From Plectrocnemia conspersa (lineage: Eukaryota > Arthropoda > Insecta > Trichoptera > Polycentropodidae), in assembly GCA_009617715.1 (NCBI GenBank), contig VTFK01000008.1:4030001-4094000 (forward strand): DNA of 64,000 nucleotides. Reading direction: 5' to 3'. Of this stretch, positions 22,062 to 32,850 are shown one piece after another. Under the pieces are notes generated by a model, which saw only the letters and a program-made list of their open reading frames with translations, did no database searches and had not been told where the DNA came from. Each line of letters opens with the position of its first letter. Within the stretch, counting starts at the first letter, position 1. The position numbers were made by a program, and so were the translations under genes.

Positions 22062-22388
22062 TTCGATGAAACTGTGTTCTTGGGACTGGAAGTAAATGAG
22101 GATGATAATCAAGAGTGGGTGGAGGAACGTGTTCAGGAGCTAACTACAGAAGAACTATTTTATCTGCATCGCAAACAAAATCACAATACTACAGATGAGC
22201 TTTTGTGTTAAGAGCAGGAGAAAGAGATTGAGAAGCACCTGAGTTCAAATAAGATCTGTAAAATGTGGGAAACAGCGCAACATTTTGTGAACAATCACCA
22301 CCCGAGCAATGCAAGGTCACATTTTTGCTTGCCAAATCATCAAAAGGATAGGTTCCAATTTAAAGTTTCACGGATAAGATTTCATTGA
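22062..22388 (+). pseudogene. Tigger/pogo transposase C-terminal fragment
   Basis: One frame runs for about 108 codons with a single in-frame stop (TAA at 22209-22211). It reads FDETVFLGLEVNEDDNQEWV, then EERVQELTTEELFYLHRKQ, and after the stop EQEKEIEKHLSSNK, KMWETAQHFVNNHHPSNA. The order GLEV-DED, then EELTxEEL, then a poly-acidic/KE stretch, then a W/F helix is the C-terminal tail that follows the DDE domain in Tigger/pogo (DDE_1) transposases. The CENPB DNA-binding half and the catalytic domain are missing upstream. Tigger-like terminal motifs at 22770-22820 agree with a right-end fragment on this strand. In the family the protein is a cut-and-paste TA-site transposase; this copy cannot be active. 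Confidence 0.75.
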
Positions 22389-22477
22389 GCTATCAGTAAT
22401 AGACAGTGGTGATTCCGATATGAACACCTAATAAATTTAATTATTTAGTAATGAATTTAAATAATAAAAAAGATACA

Positions 22478-22556
22478 GGCGTCTCCCACTGTGTGATTTA
22501 ACCGTTGTAGAAAAAAATGGGTTTCTTTGTTTATAACGAAACGCAGTAGGAGACCA
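22478..22556. repeat. Short imperfect inverted repeat beginning at a TA site
   Basis: TA|CAGGCGTCTCCCACTGTGTG at the left is partly mirrored by CGCAGTAGGAGACCAC at the right (shared CRCAGTRGGAGAC). The left end resembles a Tigger-class terminal repeat (CAGGCG-). It lies in the 3' untranslated region of the Tigger fragment, so it is either a tiny nested MITE or a folded part of the parent element. Confidence 0.4.
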
Positions 22557-22759
22557 CTTAACGGATTAAATACGCGGCATAAATCATAAAGTATTAAATA
22601 TTAATCGCTCTTGGCTGTTTTCAATCTACCTTATCAGCCAACAGAAATTTATTTCAAAGAAATTCGCCACCCTTTTATAATTCTTCGTCCAACCGACTTT
22701 CTCGTCTGACACAGACTTGAACATCCACATCGGAGTTTCATTATTTATTATGGGGAAAT

Positions 22760-22822
22760 TTGCTTTGATATACGAGCATGTTTCCGGAACGAATAATGCT
22801 CGTAAACAGAGGTTACAATGAA
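22760..22822 (+). mobile_element. Tigger-like right terminus
   Basis: CGAGCATGTTTCC, then AATAATGCTCGTAAACAGAGGTTACA repeats the CGAGCA/TGCTCG motif seen at 5.44 and 11.8 kb, and sits about 400 bp downstream of the Tigger C-terminal coding fragment on the same strand. It is likely the 3' end of that element; the exact last base and the TA target site are uncertain. Confidence 0.45.
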
Positions 22823-23044
22823 TAAGAATGATGTATATTTAAACATCTGATCTTAATTGCGACAAGTCTACATCGTATTAAAAGTTATAAATAGCGATTT
22901 TTCTGTGTTATTTATGCAGTATAAACAAGTAGTCTGCGCTAGATTACTTACAGAAAACATCTTGTATTTTTACCCGAGTAGCAGCTTTATTTCCAATAAA
23001 TAAATAATATATATCGTCAATAAATAAAAGCTTAGGAAAGTAAG

Positions 23045-23170
23045 TCGAAAGCTGTAATTAGAAGACCTCAAACCTTCTACGACAACTTAATCTGGGAAGC
23101 TCGAAGCAGTGGCAAAGACTTTTAATCGAATATCTAAGACCCTACTCGAAACCTTCTACTCACGCGCGAC
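23045..23170 (-). repeat. Dispersed repeat family D, copy 4
   Basis: In reverse complement it contains GTAGAAGGTTTGAGGTCTTC, TAATTACAGC and, about 70 bp earlier, GTAGAAGGTTTCGAGTAGGG followed by TCTTAGATATTCGA. The core unit therefore appears twice within this copy, suggesting an internal tandem structure in the family. Confidence 0.5.
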
Positions 23171-23174
23171 AAAA

Positions 23175-24185
23175 TTATCTTAGTAGAATTAAATGTAGTT
23201 CAAATGATAAATCTACAAATATATTTATATAATTAAGTTTTACATTTATTTTGTTGAATCTATTAAATATTATTTATAAAAATATTTATTGAAAGCGGAA
23301 AAATGTGTCTATACATATCGAATAAATTTTTCCCCATTTTTTACTTAAAAGATTTGGTCTTATAGTTTAGATTTTGTATGGTACATCTTATTATTAGGAA
23401 ACACCCACATATAAATATAAATCTAGTTGTATTATATTATACATAATTTATTGATTTTTTCGCAATCCCAGAAACAGTTTATGTGTGGATATGTTGTTCC
23501 ATTTCAATACAGCTAACCTTTCTTAATATCGGTCTGAATTGATCGTTACACCAAACACAACCTCTCAATGCCAAATCAGAAGATTCATGATTAAATTCAA
23601 ACAAGATAAAAGGATATATGTATATACCATCGCAATCACGTTTGACCTTAATGTGTTAATTTTCCGATGCAACGTTTTGATTATTAGAACGTCTTAATTT
23701 AACACACTGTTAATAAATTATTTACTTAAATTAATTATGTACAAAATGTTTCCTGTTTGCAGTCATTGCATCATGGTTATAATTGCTAAAAATCGGTATT
23801 GTTATGCGAATTGAAAAAATCATAGCCCAGACTAGTCAAGGTTATCTTCATTCAACTAATTGTTTTTTTTTTTAATTTTTTTGTTCTCGATAATTTGACA
23901 TTTGTGTCCTTAGTAATGAAGTAATGATATTCGAAGGCCGCGATACTCTTAAAACGTCTTTCAAGTTTGAGGTCAACGTTGATGGCGACGAGTTGTTAAA
24001 TTCCGGGATTAAAAAATAAAATAAAAATTCGATGTTAACGGTCAAGAATATCTCCTTGCGAGGGAAAGGTAGTGTTGTTAGTGTTGGTTTCTTAAAAAAA
24101 TGACAAAAGTGGTTAAGTGATATTAAGTGGTTAATCGGGTTAAGGGTGAAAATAGAGTGACATATGCTTACGTGATAGGATTAAA
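23175..24185. other. AT-rich non-coding DNA
   Basis: No gene was recognised. A complex patch at 23930-24180 includes tandem-like AAGTGGTTAAGTGATATTAAGTGGTTAA at about 24108-24135. It lies immediately beyond the downstream end of the minus-strand RTE fragment and may include its 3' untranslated part. Confidence 0.5.
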
Positions 24186-24189
24186 GCTC

Positions 24190-24830
24190 CCGTGAATATT
24201 CAAAGATGGATCTTCGTCTTCTCAAAGATTGTTCTCCATCTTCTCCGTTCCTGCGATAGGTTCCTCTAATTATCTTGGCTCCAGCTGGTGTCGTTTTTGA
24301 CTATTACCAGACTTCCTAGAAGTATAAAACAGTTGACACACTCGAACTCAATTATTTGGATTTTTGCAGGATGCTCAGCAGTCCCCGCTGAGCCATAAAC
24401 GGCTTGTATTTTGTTTTCTGCTCGTTAAATCTCAAACTTATTTTTTGGCTGATAACTCATGAACGTTTAATGCTTCTAATAGTGTATATTTTTCTGCATA
24501 GGTGAATATTTGTACAGATTTATTATATATACTGATTGTTATGTTGACTTTGACATCTCTAGTTACTTTTTCCAGTGCATTGTTAAATTACATCATCCTG
24601 TCGCATGCTTTTTACCATGGAAATAAGCTTCTTCGGGACACCAATTCATCCATGGCTGTCTATAATTTACCTATATTTATCGAAGCATATGCAGCTTTAA
24701 AATCAATAAATAGGTAACACGTCTCAATATGGAATTCTCTGGTATTTATTTTATAATATTTGTCGAATCAAGAAAATTTGGTCTATTATTGATTTTCCTG
24801 TTCTGAATCCATGTTAGTATTTCCTTTTTT
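24190..24830 (-). pseudogene. RTE-type LINE reverse transcriptase fragment
   Basis: Read on the minus strand from about 24795, pieces of a reverse transcriptase appear in order across shifted frames: TDQIFLIRQIL, then a degraded FKAAYxSIN segment (here F.SCICFDKYR), then GVPKKLISMVKSMRQDDV. Nearer the 3' end are FECVNCFILLGSLVIVKND and a RRRWRTIFEKTK basic tail. RTE-clade LINEs have TDQIFxxRQILEK, DFKAAYDSI, FGIPxKLIRL and FxYLGSLVxxDND in this order, which is the basis for the call. The YADD catalytic motif and surrounding residues are missing, and several stops and frameshifts are present, so this is a dead, internally deleted fragment. It ends about 130 bp from the left end of a plus-strand hAT. 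Confidence 0.75.
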
Positions 24831-24961
24831 TCTATTGAAATACATGCGGCTCACTATGCCAATAAATAATATTTTATATTTTGTATTTATTTTTGTTAAC
24901 CTCTGTAGTTCGAACATATCAATGGATCAATGGACATATAATTTATATATTCCATTTAGAG

Positions 24962-26640
24962 CAGTGGTTGGCAAAAGCCGGCCCGCGGGCTGAATATATC
25001 CGACACGCAACGATGTTTTGATTTTGATTAATTCAATTGAATAATTAAATTAAAATTAAAATAAAAAAACAAAGTTAATTAAAATAAACTAATAAAAATT
25101 AATCGCGCGTTTAATTTTCCATTTATTACATATGAAGTTATGGTGTGTTACGTTGAAAGTATTTTTTATTTGCAACTTTCAGAAGTGAAAACTTCTAATA
25201 TATTACATACTAAAAATATTTTAGAGTTGTTCGAATTCAGAGCTGTTGCATTCGTGCATCATAATTGTGCCACATTTTGATTTCATTATAGCGATATGTA
25301 TGAAAGTCTTTCAATGCGAATAGCAGTCGTCAATCAATACATAAAAATTATAATTTTGAGTGAATTTTTATATTTAAGTAGATAATTATTTTCAGAAATG
25401 GACCCATCGAAGAAGAGAACCGTTGATTCAGAGTATCGTAAGTTTTAAAATGTGTGGATGGAATAATATTTATTTAATTCCTACAACAATAATATTTTAT
25501 TTTTTTATTGTAAAGGACTATAGCTGTTTTCAAAAATTTCAATTTAAGGAGAGACACTGTTAATTGAAACATCGGAAGAAATCATTGGATGCTGATTTAA
25601 GGCTAGTTACTTTATTTTACAAGGCCAACAAAAGTCAATTTAATAAAGATTGCATTATTAATACAGCAGAGTTATTATGTCACGACAAAAAACCTTTTAA
25701 AGTTCAATGAAGTTGGCCGAGGTCGACGACTTATTTGAAAAAAAAAACAATTACAAGACATATCAATGATATTTGTAATTAAAAGTTTTTAATTTTACGC
25801 ATTAAATATCAGTGACTTTTCAGTCGTAAATATTAAAACGCAAAACTGTCGGCTTTTGCAAAATGACCAGGCATAAAAAATTATACTTCAGAATACGAAC
25901 ACCACATCTGTGACTATCCTAGAATTTGTTCGATTCTAAAAAGAATTCGCTATGTTGTGACATTTATAAAAGGAGTAAACGATAAATTTTAAATAATGAG
26001 CAATGAAAGATAAAGATATTTCAATGGTTAGAAAATATTATTAATATAACAACAGATAGTTGCCCAAATTTAACTGAAAAAAATAATCAGTGAAGAAGTC
26101 AAATCTATTAATCAAAATAAAAAAAAATGAATTATTACACGGCAATTCACCAGGAGGTTTTATTTAAAAAAGTTTTAAAATTTAATAATGTAGTAAAAGT
26201 TGTGACTATTGTTTTGAATGATATTGATTTTGAACATACAGACATTCCATGTTACTCACATTACGTGTTTTTAATCAAGTATGGGAATTAATTAATAAAG
26301 GAAAATATCATCCTATTTTTAGAAATAAAAGAAAAAATAAACGATTTTCCTGAACAGAAACAGAACTCTTGGCTAAACGATTTTTATTTTTCAGGAGATA
26401 TTCTAAATTATCTGAATGAATTAAATATTAAATATCAAGAAAAAAAAATATTGGTATATGAAATAGTTGAGTGTGTAAATATGTTATTATTATTATTTTT
26501 TCAATAACTAAGAGAATAATTCGGTTGCACAACTCAACGAGCAAGCAAAAGAATTTTCCAGAATTAATAAAAATGACCTAAAGAATTTTCCACGAAAAAC
26601 CAGACCACGAACTCATTGAATCGTTGATTAATTGATTAAT
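24962..26640 (+). mobile_element. Decayed hAT transposon (SCAND3/GTF2IRD2-like)
   Basis: The left end, CAGTGGTTGGCAAAAGCCGG then CCCGCGGGCTG, is a typical hAT terminus. It is preceded by ATTTAGAG (24954-24961), the candidate 8-bp target copy. Transposase remnants on the same strand follow from 25396. The right terminus and second target copy were not found up to about 27.5 kb, so the 3' end is lost or too diverged. Confidence 0.7.
25396..26640 (+). pseudogene. hAT transposase pseudogene (SCAND3/ZBED-like)
   Basis: The frame opens MDPSKKRTVDSEYR at 25396, as in hAT-derived proteins of the GTF2IRD2/SCAND3/ZBED group, where MDPSKKRK-D precedes a BED-type finger. A degenerate finger-like segment follows (YLFN, FYCK, ETLLIKHRKK). 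Then come LVTLFYKANKSQFNKDCIIN with TAELLCHDKKPF, and later EIKEKINDFPEQKQNSWLND, FYFSGDILNYLNELNIKYQE and KKILVYEIVECVN. These correspond to the family's internal helical region (IKEKxxDFPELxxxxWLNDLAFLxDIxxHLNxLNxKLQGK). Many stops and frameshifts separate the blocks, and the C-terminal dimerisation domain is missing here. In the family this is a nuclear DNA-cutting transposase or domesticated relative; this copy is inactive. Confidence 0.75.
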
Positions 26641-26649
26641 GTTTTAGCA

Positions 26650-27280
26650 GTGTTAAAGGCTAAGGGATCTTTTTTATTTTTAAATGAAATTTTACTGTTT
26701 TATTGTTAAATTTTTTGTGAATTAACTTTTCTACTTTTTTTTTGTATTATTCTAAAATTCATTTCAAGAGTTAAAAAATATAACATATCATTTATTTATA
26801 TACGAAATATAATGATTTCAAATGTAATGTAATTTGATACTAAATTGCATTTTAAAAATTATATATTATTATTTATATAAAAATATTAAACATATCTGAT
26901 ACATTATAAATTATTTATTAGTCAATGATATTCAATTAGGGTTTGTTAGGTTAGATTTTATAGTACATATATTTTCTAATGATTGTCACTTCAATTAAAT
27001 GAAGCATACTTTCTCTTACCTATTAAATCGATATGCTAATTACAATATACATAATTTTTTTATGGTTCATTAATAATTACTATCTACAGTAACAATCAAG
27101 TATAATAAATCCTTAATAATTGATTATTATTTATTAAACTTCCATAAAGAAATTATTTTATTATTTTATCAAGTGAAATTTTCTTACTAAAATTACTAAA
27201 GTGCCCATATAATTTCGTTTACAATTTGGTTGTGTGGTGGGTCAATTTATTTACTATGGCCTTAAACAAGGCAATTCTCT
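26650..27280. other. AT-rich non-coding DNA
   Basis: Poly-A/T-rich sequence after the hAT remnant. No transposon right end or gene was found. Confidence 0.6.
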
Positions 27281-27284
27281 GTTA

Positions 27285-27478
27285 ACATTGTCGTGATGGC
27301 AACGTAGGGCAGCACATTCTTAGGTGGACCTCGACGGGAAGACGACCACCGGCGGCGCGTCATCCACCGATTTCTTGTATTATATTTGTTTTAACAACAT
27401 GTAACTAATTGTCAACGCTTTTAATAAATATCTAATGCAACGGTCCAATCTGTGTATGATTGCCACTTGTCACCACTA
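27285..27478 (+). repeat. LTR-like repeat, copy 1 (pair with 44.3 kb)
   Basis: It shares with 44325-44485 the run AACAACATGTAACT, an AATAAA-type signal, then CGGTCCAATCTGTGT and ATTGCCACTTGTC / ATTACTACCCGTC. A weaker GGCAAC-containing GC-rich part lies upstream (GACGACCACCGGCGGCG here). A GC-rich head followed by a polyadenylation-like signal and a fixed tail is LTR-like, but no primer site, internal region or target duplication was found. Confidence 0.5.
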
Positions 27479-27479
27479 G

Positions 27480-28245
27480 TCCACCAAAGTTTATTATTAA
27501 ACAAATTTGTTTAATGGTATAAATAAGTAATTACATACTAATATTTTGAAATACACTTATCACTTGATTCACGCAGTACTCGTTTTACACGGTTACTTTT
27601 TTTATAATCCAAATCAAACATATGTAGTTCTACACTTCAAGTTAATGGCTTACTCCCACTTCTTGCACTTGACCTACATCTGAAACCTCTCCCACTGTTC
27701 ATGCAGTGTGTTTGAGTTGAGTTGCTTTTTGGAGTGAACATGTGTCACTGAATATTTTGTAAGTTTTATGCTTCGATTTACGTTATATTTCCTGGAACAT
27801 ATTTACCGCATAAATCGAGGGATGAGTGTATCATCAATAAAAGTCGCTCCCTACTTCGTACAACAACCATTTATAGATATTTTTATTATGAACTTTGTTT
27901 AAAAACGAATTACTAATGAATGGAAAAGAAATTCTTCAAGATACATATAAGTACTTTTTTGTTTCGATTTTTTAAATTGTTATATTTTATAGCTAATAGA
28001 TAATGCTTATATAACATTTTTAGAGCTAAATTTAATCATAGAAACTCCACTTTCACGGTGCTAAAAATAAATACATAAAATACAATATTAGATTTGAACA
28101 CGAACATTAATTCGCATGAACACGAGAGCTTTAAAGTTAATTTACTATCATATAAATACCGATATCTCTTCTAAATCGAACAAAGCTCTGAAATTTAACT
28201 CCACCCGTCTAAATTAATGTTGAAGACATATAATTTATTAGCGGA
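27480..28245. other. AT-rich non-coding DNA with a possible pogo-like end
   Basis: At 27765-27831, CTTCGATTTACG and CGCATAAATCGAGGGATGAG recall Tigger-type subterminal motifs (TCGA near a TA site), but too little is present to call an element. The rest is low complexity. Confidence 0.4.
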
Positions 28246-28249
28246 TTTT

Positions 28250-28745
28250 GTAGGGTTTTCAAGTGAAATTGGGTCGTTTATATAGGCGATCGTAAAACGA
28301 GACTCGGACGAAGGTCTCAGATATGATGGATCGAGGGCATACGTCATCACCGGAGACGTTTCCAATGGAAAGCCTAAGACTAAGCCGTAAAGTCCCAGTG
28401 ATTGCCTCCTTGATAATCGGCCATGGGCATAAGCATAATCGCGGTAACAATAAGCCCATAAACAAGTTATCGTTTTGTTGTTTTAAGAGAGCGGTCGTCA
28501 AGTAATGCTTTACGATGTGGCAATACTAAAAGCACACGGTTAGGTTTCAAGTGGTTCACGTTCTATTTTCTGTTTGCTCGACAATTTAATTGCAGTAGTA
28601 AAACTGGTCACAATAGACTTAATCTCGACGATACGTCATGCAGATCAGAATTGGTAGTAAATCGCCAGAATTGATGGTATCACTATCGCTTGGCATGGTT
28701 TGGAAAATGCGTAGAAAAGTGGCGATAAGAGAAAATTTTATGATG
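28250..28745. other. High-complexity non-coding island
   Basis: About 500 bp of balanced composition with CpGs, containing TCATCACCGGAGACG, CATGGGCATAAGCATAATCG and several TGGCGATA/TATCGCT-like elements. Overlapping frames of 60-80 codons on both strands do not look like protein: no family resemblance, no splice context. It is a candidate regulatory or conserved non-coding element; conservation is untested. Confidence 0.4.
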
Positions 28746-28969
28746 TGTATAAAAAGGCAATAGACTTTTTCATTTATCAAAAAAAAAAATATATTATTTC
28801 CCATTATTTATAGTTTAATGCTTAAATTTTATAATATTTAAAATATTGAATATATATTTATTTTAATTGTCATAAAAACATAAAGCTTGTTTTAATTAGC
28901 CGGAAAATAATTCCCTCATAAAAACTTTTTAGAATAGACGTTCTTGTCAAGTTTTACATTTAATTTTTT

Positions 28970-29172
28970 TTTCTGAATGACAAATGTTTATGGAATTCAA
29001 AACGAAATGTTTGTTAATCGATATTATTCATAAAATCAAATCATAAAACTTATATTTTTTAAACAATATTTTCCAAGTATTAATCGGAAACTTTGTCCCT
29101 TTTCTAGCTACCTGCTTTGAATGCAGTTGTGAATTTAGCGAATTAAAATCACTACTTGTCTTTAAAATTGCA
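28970..29172 (+). repeat. Dispersed repeat family R, copy 1
   Basis: It runs from GACAAATGTTTATGGAATTC through GAAATGTTTGTTAATCGATATTATT to TATTAATCGGAAACTTTGTC, CCTTTTCTAGCTACCTGC, GCAGTTGTGAATTTAGCG and CACTACTTGTC. All blocks recur in the same order in the 40.4-kb copy on the opposite strand. The repeat is at least 200 bp. Confidence 0.75.
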
Positions 29173-29435
29173 ATATATTAATTCCATTTAAACATATCCG
29201 TATATATTTAAATTTTAACATAAAAACATTAATGAGAATTGAAGGTACGAGAAACTTGAAAGTTTCTTCTGATAAAAACGTTACCAAGGAGCTAAGTTTC
29301 TTGTTGAAATCAAATTATTTACAATAAAAAAATCATAAGAAAAAAATATATTATGATCGTCTAGAAAAAATAAACAAAATTTAATTAACTTGAAAACGAG
29401 GTGTGTTTTATAAAAAAAACAGCTTTAGAGTCGAT

Positions 29436-29540
29436 CATAAAACGTATTAATCAAAAATCTTGTCCCTTTTCTCACTACCTACTCTGAATACATCTTGTGA
29501 ATTTAGCAGATTTAAAACTACTACTTGTTTTGGAAATTAC
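29436..29540 (+). repeat. Dispersed repeat family R, copy 2 (right half)
   Basis: CGTATTAATCAAAAATCTTG, TCCCTTTTCTCACTACCTAC, then CTTGTGAATTTAGCAGATT and CTACTACTTGTTTTGGAAATT match the right half of copy 1, 366 bp downstream in the same orientation. The left half is absent, so this is a truncated or tandemly rearranged copy. Confidence 0.75.
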
Positions 29541-29544
29541 AGCG

Positions 29545-30670
29545 TTTGTAAACCATTTTAAAATATTGGTATAAATTTAACTTCTACGAATAAAAAAAAA
29601 TATTTTTAAGAATTTTCGAGAAATGAGAAACAATAATTTTGTATTTTGCTTGAGAAATAATCCCCGGAAATTAGTACTAAGCCTTTATTTATAAATATAT
29701 CACGTAATTTATAAATATATCGTAACTTATGTCGAAAATCTATTTGCAAACTTAATTTTTACGAAATAAGACTTTTCATTGAGAAAATATTACTGTTTTA
29801 TTAAATAACTATATTTTATTACAAATATATAAAATATATATTTATTACCATTCACATATGTTGTCGACAACAATATTTACGTTCTTTTAAAACCAGGAGA
29901 AAAAAAGTATTTTCATAAATAATTGTTAGATAAAATCAACAAAATGAAATTCAATTTATATTTATATAATATAATTTAATATTTCAATTATATGAAATGT
30001 ATGTAGAACAAATTATGTGGGCAAGTATTGTTTGATTTTATTATTTTCACCTTTTCTTGTTATGCTAGTATTGTTTTTGAGCGTAACCGCGACTCTTGGT
30101 TCAATGATAAGAAATACGAAGAAATATAATAACAATAAAATTACAAGTGTACTATAAGTGTATTGCATGGCATAAATAGCATAAATGTTGAACCTAAATA
30201 TTACCAAGCAGGTTCGGAGTTAATCATAAAATGTTCCAAGAATTAAAATAATGCTTATTATTATCCATTACGATCTTATTGAATTAATAACAATGAGGTA
30301 CAATAATTGTTTTATGTATTATAAAGGAGCTCGATTCGCAGAATCCTGTTTATGAACCGCATTGTTTTAAACCATGATTAAACATTAAGAGATCGTATGG
30401 GTACATTGTACATATATTTGGATATTTGTGAAGATATATCAATGACAGATTAATGCTGTAATATGAAAAGCTACGGCTGTATTGCTATAATGTATTTATT
30501 GTCATGGAAAAATAGTATAAAACGACATATTATATAGTATATATGTACATACATTGATAAAAAACTAGGAAACCATGTGATATAAAAACCAAGTGATTTT
30601 ATTTTTATTAAATTATTTTAAACAAATTTTATAAACTAATGTATTTATTTTAAATAAGCGTATTAAAAAG
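29545..30670. other. AT-rich non-coding DNA
   Basis: No gene or element end was recognised. ATATAT-rich and poly-A/T tracts dominate. Confidence 0.6.
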
Positions 30671-30677
30671 CTGGATA

Positions 30678-32040
30678 GTGACAGACATAGGCGAGTCGGC
30701 TAGTGCGCACGTACTGGCTCTAAAGGGCATCAAAAGAGGACGCGATCATGACTTTCAAAGACGTTTCAAAACTTAAAAATTCATCGAGAATAGTTAAATT
30801 ATTAACAGTATCCTACAGTAATTTGAAGAAGTCTCTATCGACATACAACTGTCAGAGAAAATTCAGGGAATCGTATCCCAACACTCTTTCGATTAACCCT
30901 TTGCGGAACACGAGCAGATGCAGCTAGAATTTTGGAGTTTTTTTAGCAGAATATATTTAAAAAATTGCCTTAGATATGTTTAAATTAAATTGAAAAAATA
31001 TTTGAAAAAAAAATTATGTAAGCATTAGAGTAAATAAAAGTATAAAATATACAAAAATCTTTTCAAATTATTATATATTCCAAATCTATACATTTCATAT
31101 AATGTATATTCAAAAACTAACTTACCTATGTTGATATGCTAAAAAGATATAAACGAAAAAAAATAACTCGAAATATGCACTTTAGAAATATGTCACAGCA
31201 AGAAAGTCAAAATAAGAAATGATGTGTCATACCCGAGCGAGAATGACCATCGATGATGTCGCACTAAAATTTGGTTAGAGGAGGTAATAGGCCAAGTCCA
31301 CATTGGTGGTTTCATCCGTAGATATGAATGCAAGTCGCGGAAAAAAATCCCAAAGAGGTGGTCTCACCGTGCAACCACTATGCCGGAAAGGATTAAAAGG
31401 GAGTTTTTGGTTATTGGGAATTCTAAATTTTAGATCATGATTTAGGAATGCTGTAAATGTATGTGTTATAGAGGATACGAATAACTGACGGATCGTCAAA
31501 GTGAAAAGCGTCCGTCATAACAAAGCCGAACAAAACGTTGTTTACGTGTAAAGAGAATTTCCATATGCTCTCAAAAGTGATTCCGAGATCTTTAGTGGTA
31601 GTTTCTTGAGCCATAACGTTCGAGAAAATGACACAGAATGTCATTTTCTGACACCAAAGGGCAGACGGTTGATAGATAATCATAATCACTCTGTAGATAG
31701 AAAGAGTCTGCTACAGATCAAATGCATCTAAACAATTTTAAATCATCAGCATATAGAAGAAAAATGGAACTAATAACTACCGTGTAATTAATCAATAATT
31801 AGAAGAGCAAAGGACTGAGGTTGGACCTATGAGGAACTCCTGAAGTAGTGAAATATTTTTTCGACAGTCGGTCGCTATATGTTACGAATTGTCCGCGATC
31901 GCTTAAATAATTTAAGAATAATCAAGCAACCAATCTCTATCGTTTTTTACTAATAACCCATGACAAAAGCTTTTTTAAAATCGCCGTATACGACATTCCC
32001 TCGTGAATTGCAAAAATTGATTTTTGCTCTAAGATTTTTT
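30678..32040 (-). pseudogene. Jockey/CR1-group LINE, 3' half, decayed (copy 1)
   Basis: On the minus strand the order is: an AF motif of the first aspartate block (FKKAF near 31975), a SGVPxxSxLSPLLF-type block (31810-31850), a LLYADDLK-type catalytic block (31735-31765), KDLGITFESIWKF (31580-31600), a NxxSVIRILYNTYIYS-type helix to 31435, and a C-terminal LKFRIPNNQKLPFNP segment (31390-31440). This is the usual layout of the reverse transcriptase and C-terminus of insect Jockey/CR1-group LINE ORF2. Frames shift repeatedly and stops are frequent. The 3' end near 30678 shares GAGGACGCGATCATGACT and flanking sequence with the second copy at 57.5 kb, so both copies preserve the same 3' untranslated end. 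The endonuclease half is absent. Confidence 0.8.
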
Positions 32041-32054
32041 TAGACGTCGTATAC

Positions 32055-32775
32055 GTATTTATTTTTATTTATTATTTTATTAATTTATTTAGCTTAATAG
32101 CTAATCTTTACATCTAACAAATTTAGTAAACATATATAAAAATATATAAAAAATACATAACAGAAAGAAAAAAAATATACAATAATAAAGACTTAATATT
32201 ATAATATTTTATTTCTATATGTACGAAGGTGTTTTTTTATTCCATTTATAAAACCCGTTATATTTTTTTTGCTGTTTCAGTTTCTCTTGGAAGACTATTA
32301 TATAAATTAAAACCTCCGTACATAATTCCCCTAGCCGTACTCGTTTTCTTATACTTAATTATCTTTAAATTTTCTCTATTTCTAGTATTATATTTATGTA
32401 CATCTTTATTTCTTATTAAATACTTATTAAAATAGTGTGGTAACATATTATTTTCTAACTTATATATAAATACTAAAACATTCATACTCAATATTTCTTG
32501 AACATTCAACCATTCTAATCTATCAATCATACTTTTACAATTAGTTAATCTATTTTTATTTAATATTACTCTCATTGCCCTATTTTGTAATTTTTGCAAC
32601 ATTTGTTTATCTAATTTATTCAACATATTTAATAGTGTTGCACAATAATTAAAATGGGGCAATATTATACTATTGTAAATTAATTTTTTTGTATTTATAC
32701 TTAATATATTTCTTAATCTAGATAATAAACCTATTTTTCTACTAATTTTTTTTAATATGTCACTAAGTTAATTTT
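32055..32775 (-). mobile_element. 5'-truncated LINE with A-rich tail
   Basis: A minus-strand open segment (about 32770 to 32252) is followed by a short 3' untranslated region and ends in an A-rich (AATAAATAAAAATAAATA) tail at 32055-32100. This is a typical 5'-truncated LINE insertion. It lies directly upstream of the older Jockey/CR1-group fragment on the same strand but is clearly younger: one frameshift in over 500 bp. Flanking GTCGTATACG (32045-32054) and GTACGAATACG (about 32784-32794) may be a degraded target duplication. Confidence 0.7.
32252..32770 (-). pseudogene. CR1/Jockey-group LINE ORF2 C-terminus
   Basis: The frame reads, from 32768 downwards, DILKKISRKIGLLSRLRNIL, SINTKKLIYNSIILPHFNYC, ATLLNMLNKLDKQMLQKLQN, RAMRVILNKNRLTNCKSMID, RLEWLNVQEILSMNVLVFIY and KLENNMLPHYFNKYL. 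It continues with a YNTRNRENLKI segment and ends NSLPRETETAKKI. It is the post-catalytic thumb/C-terminal region common in insect LINE ORF2 proteins: LPHFNYC-, LQNRAMRVI-, F..LPxExxxAKxI. Coding starts before the first ATG (32662), so a methionine-based call misses about 36 codons. A one-base slip in the A-run at 32253-32260 hides the true end; in the shifted frame the protein continues NITGFINGIKKHLRTYR to a stop near 32216. Catalytic motifs lie upstream of the truncation and are not present. Confidence 0.85.
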
Positions 32776-32850
32776 ATATATTTGTACGAATACGATACAC
32801 TTGAATAATGTTTACCTGATAAATAACGTGTTATGCAACGTGAAAGGTAG

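Noticed and set aside
32229..32435. 68-codon plus-strand hydrophobic frame
   Set aside because: It is the antisense shadow of the LINE ORF2 C-terminus on the minus strand; the leucine/phenylalanine/tyrosine richness comes from reading AT-rich lysine/asparagine codons backwards.
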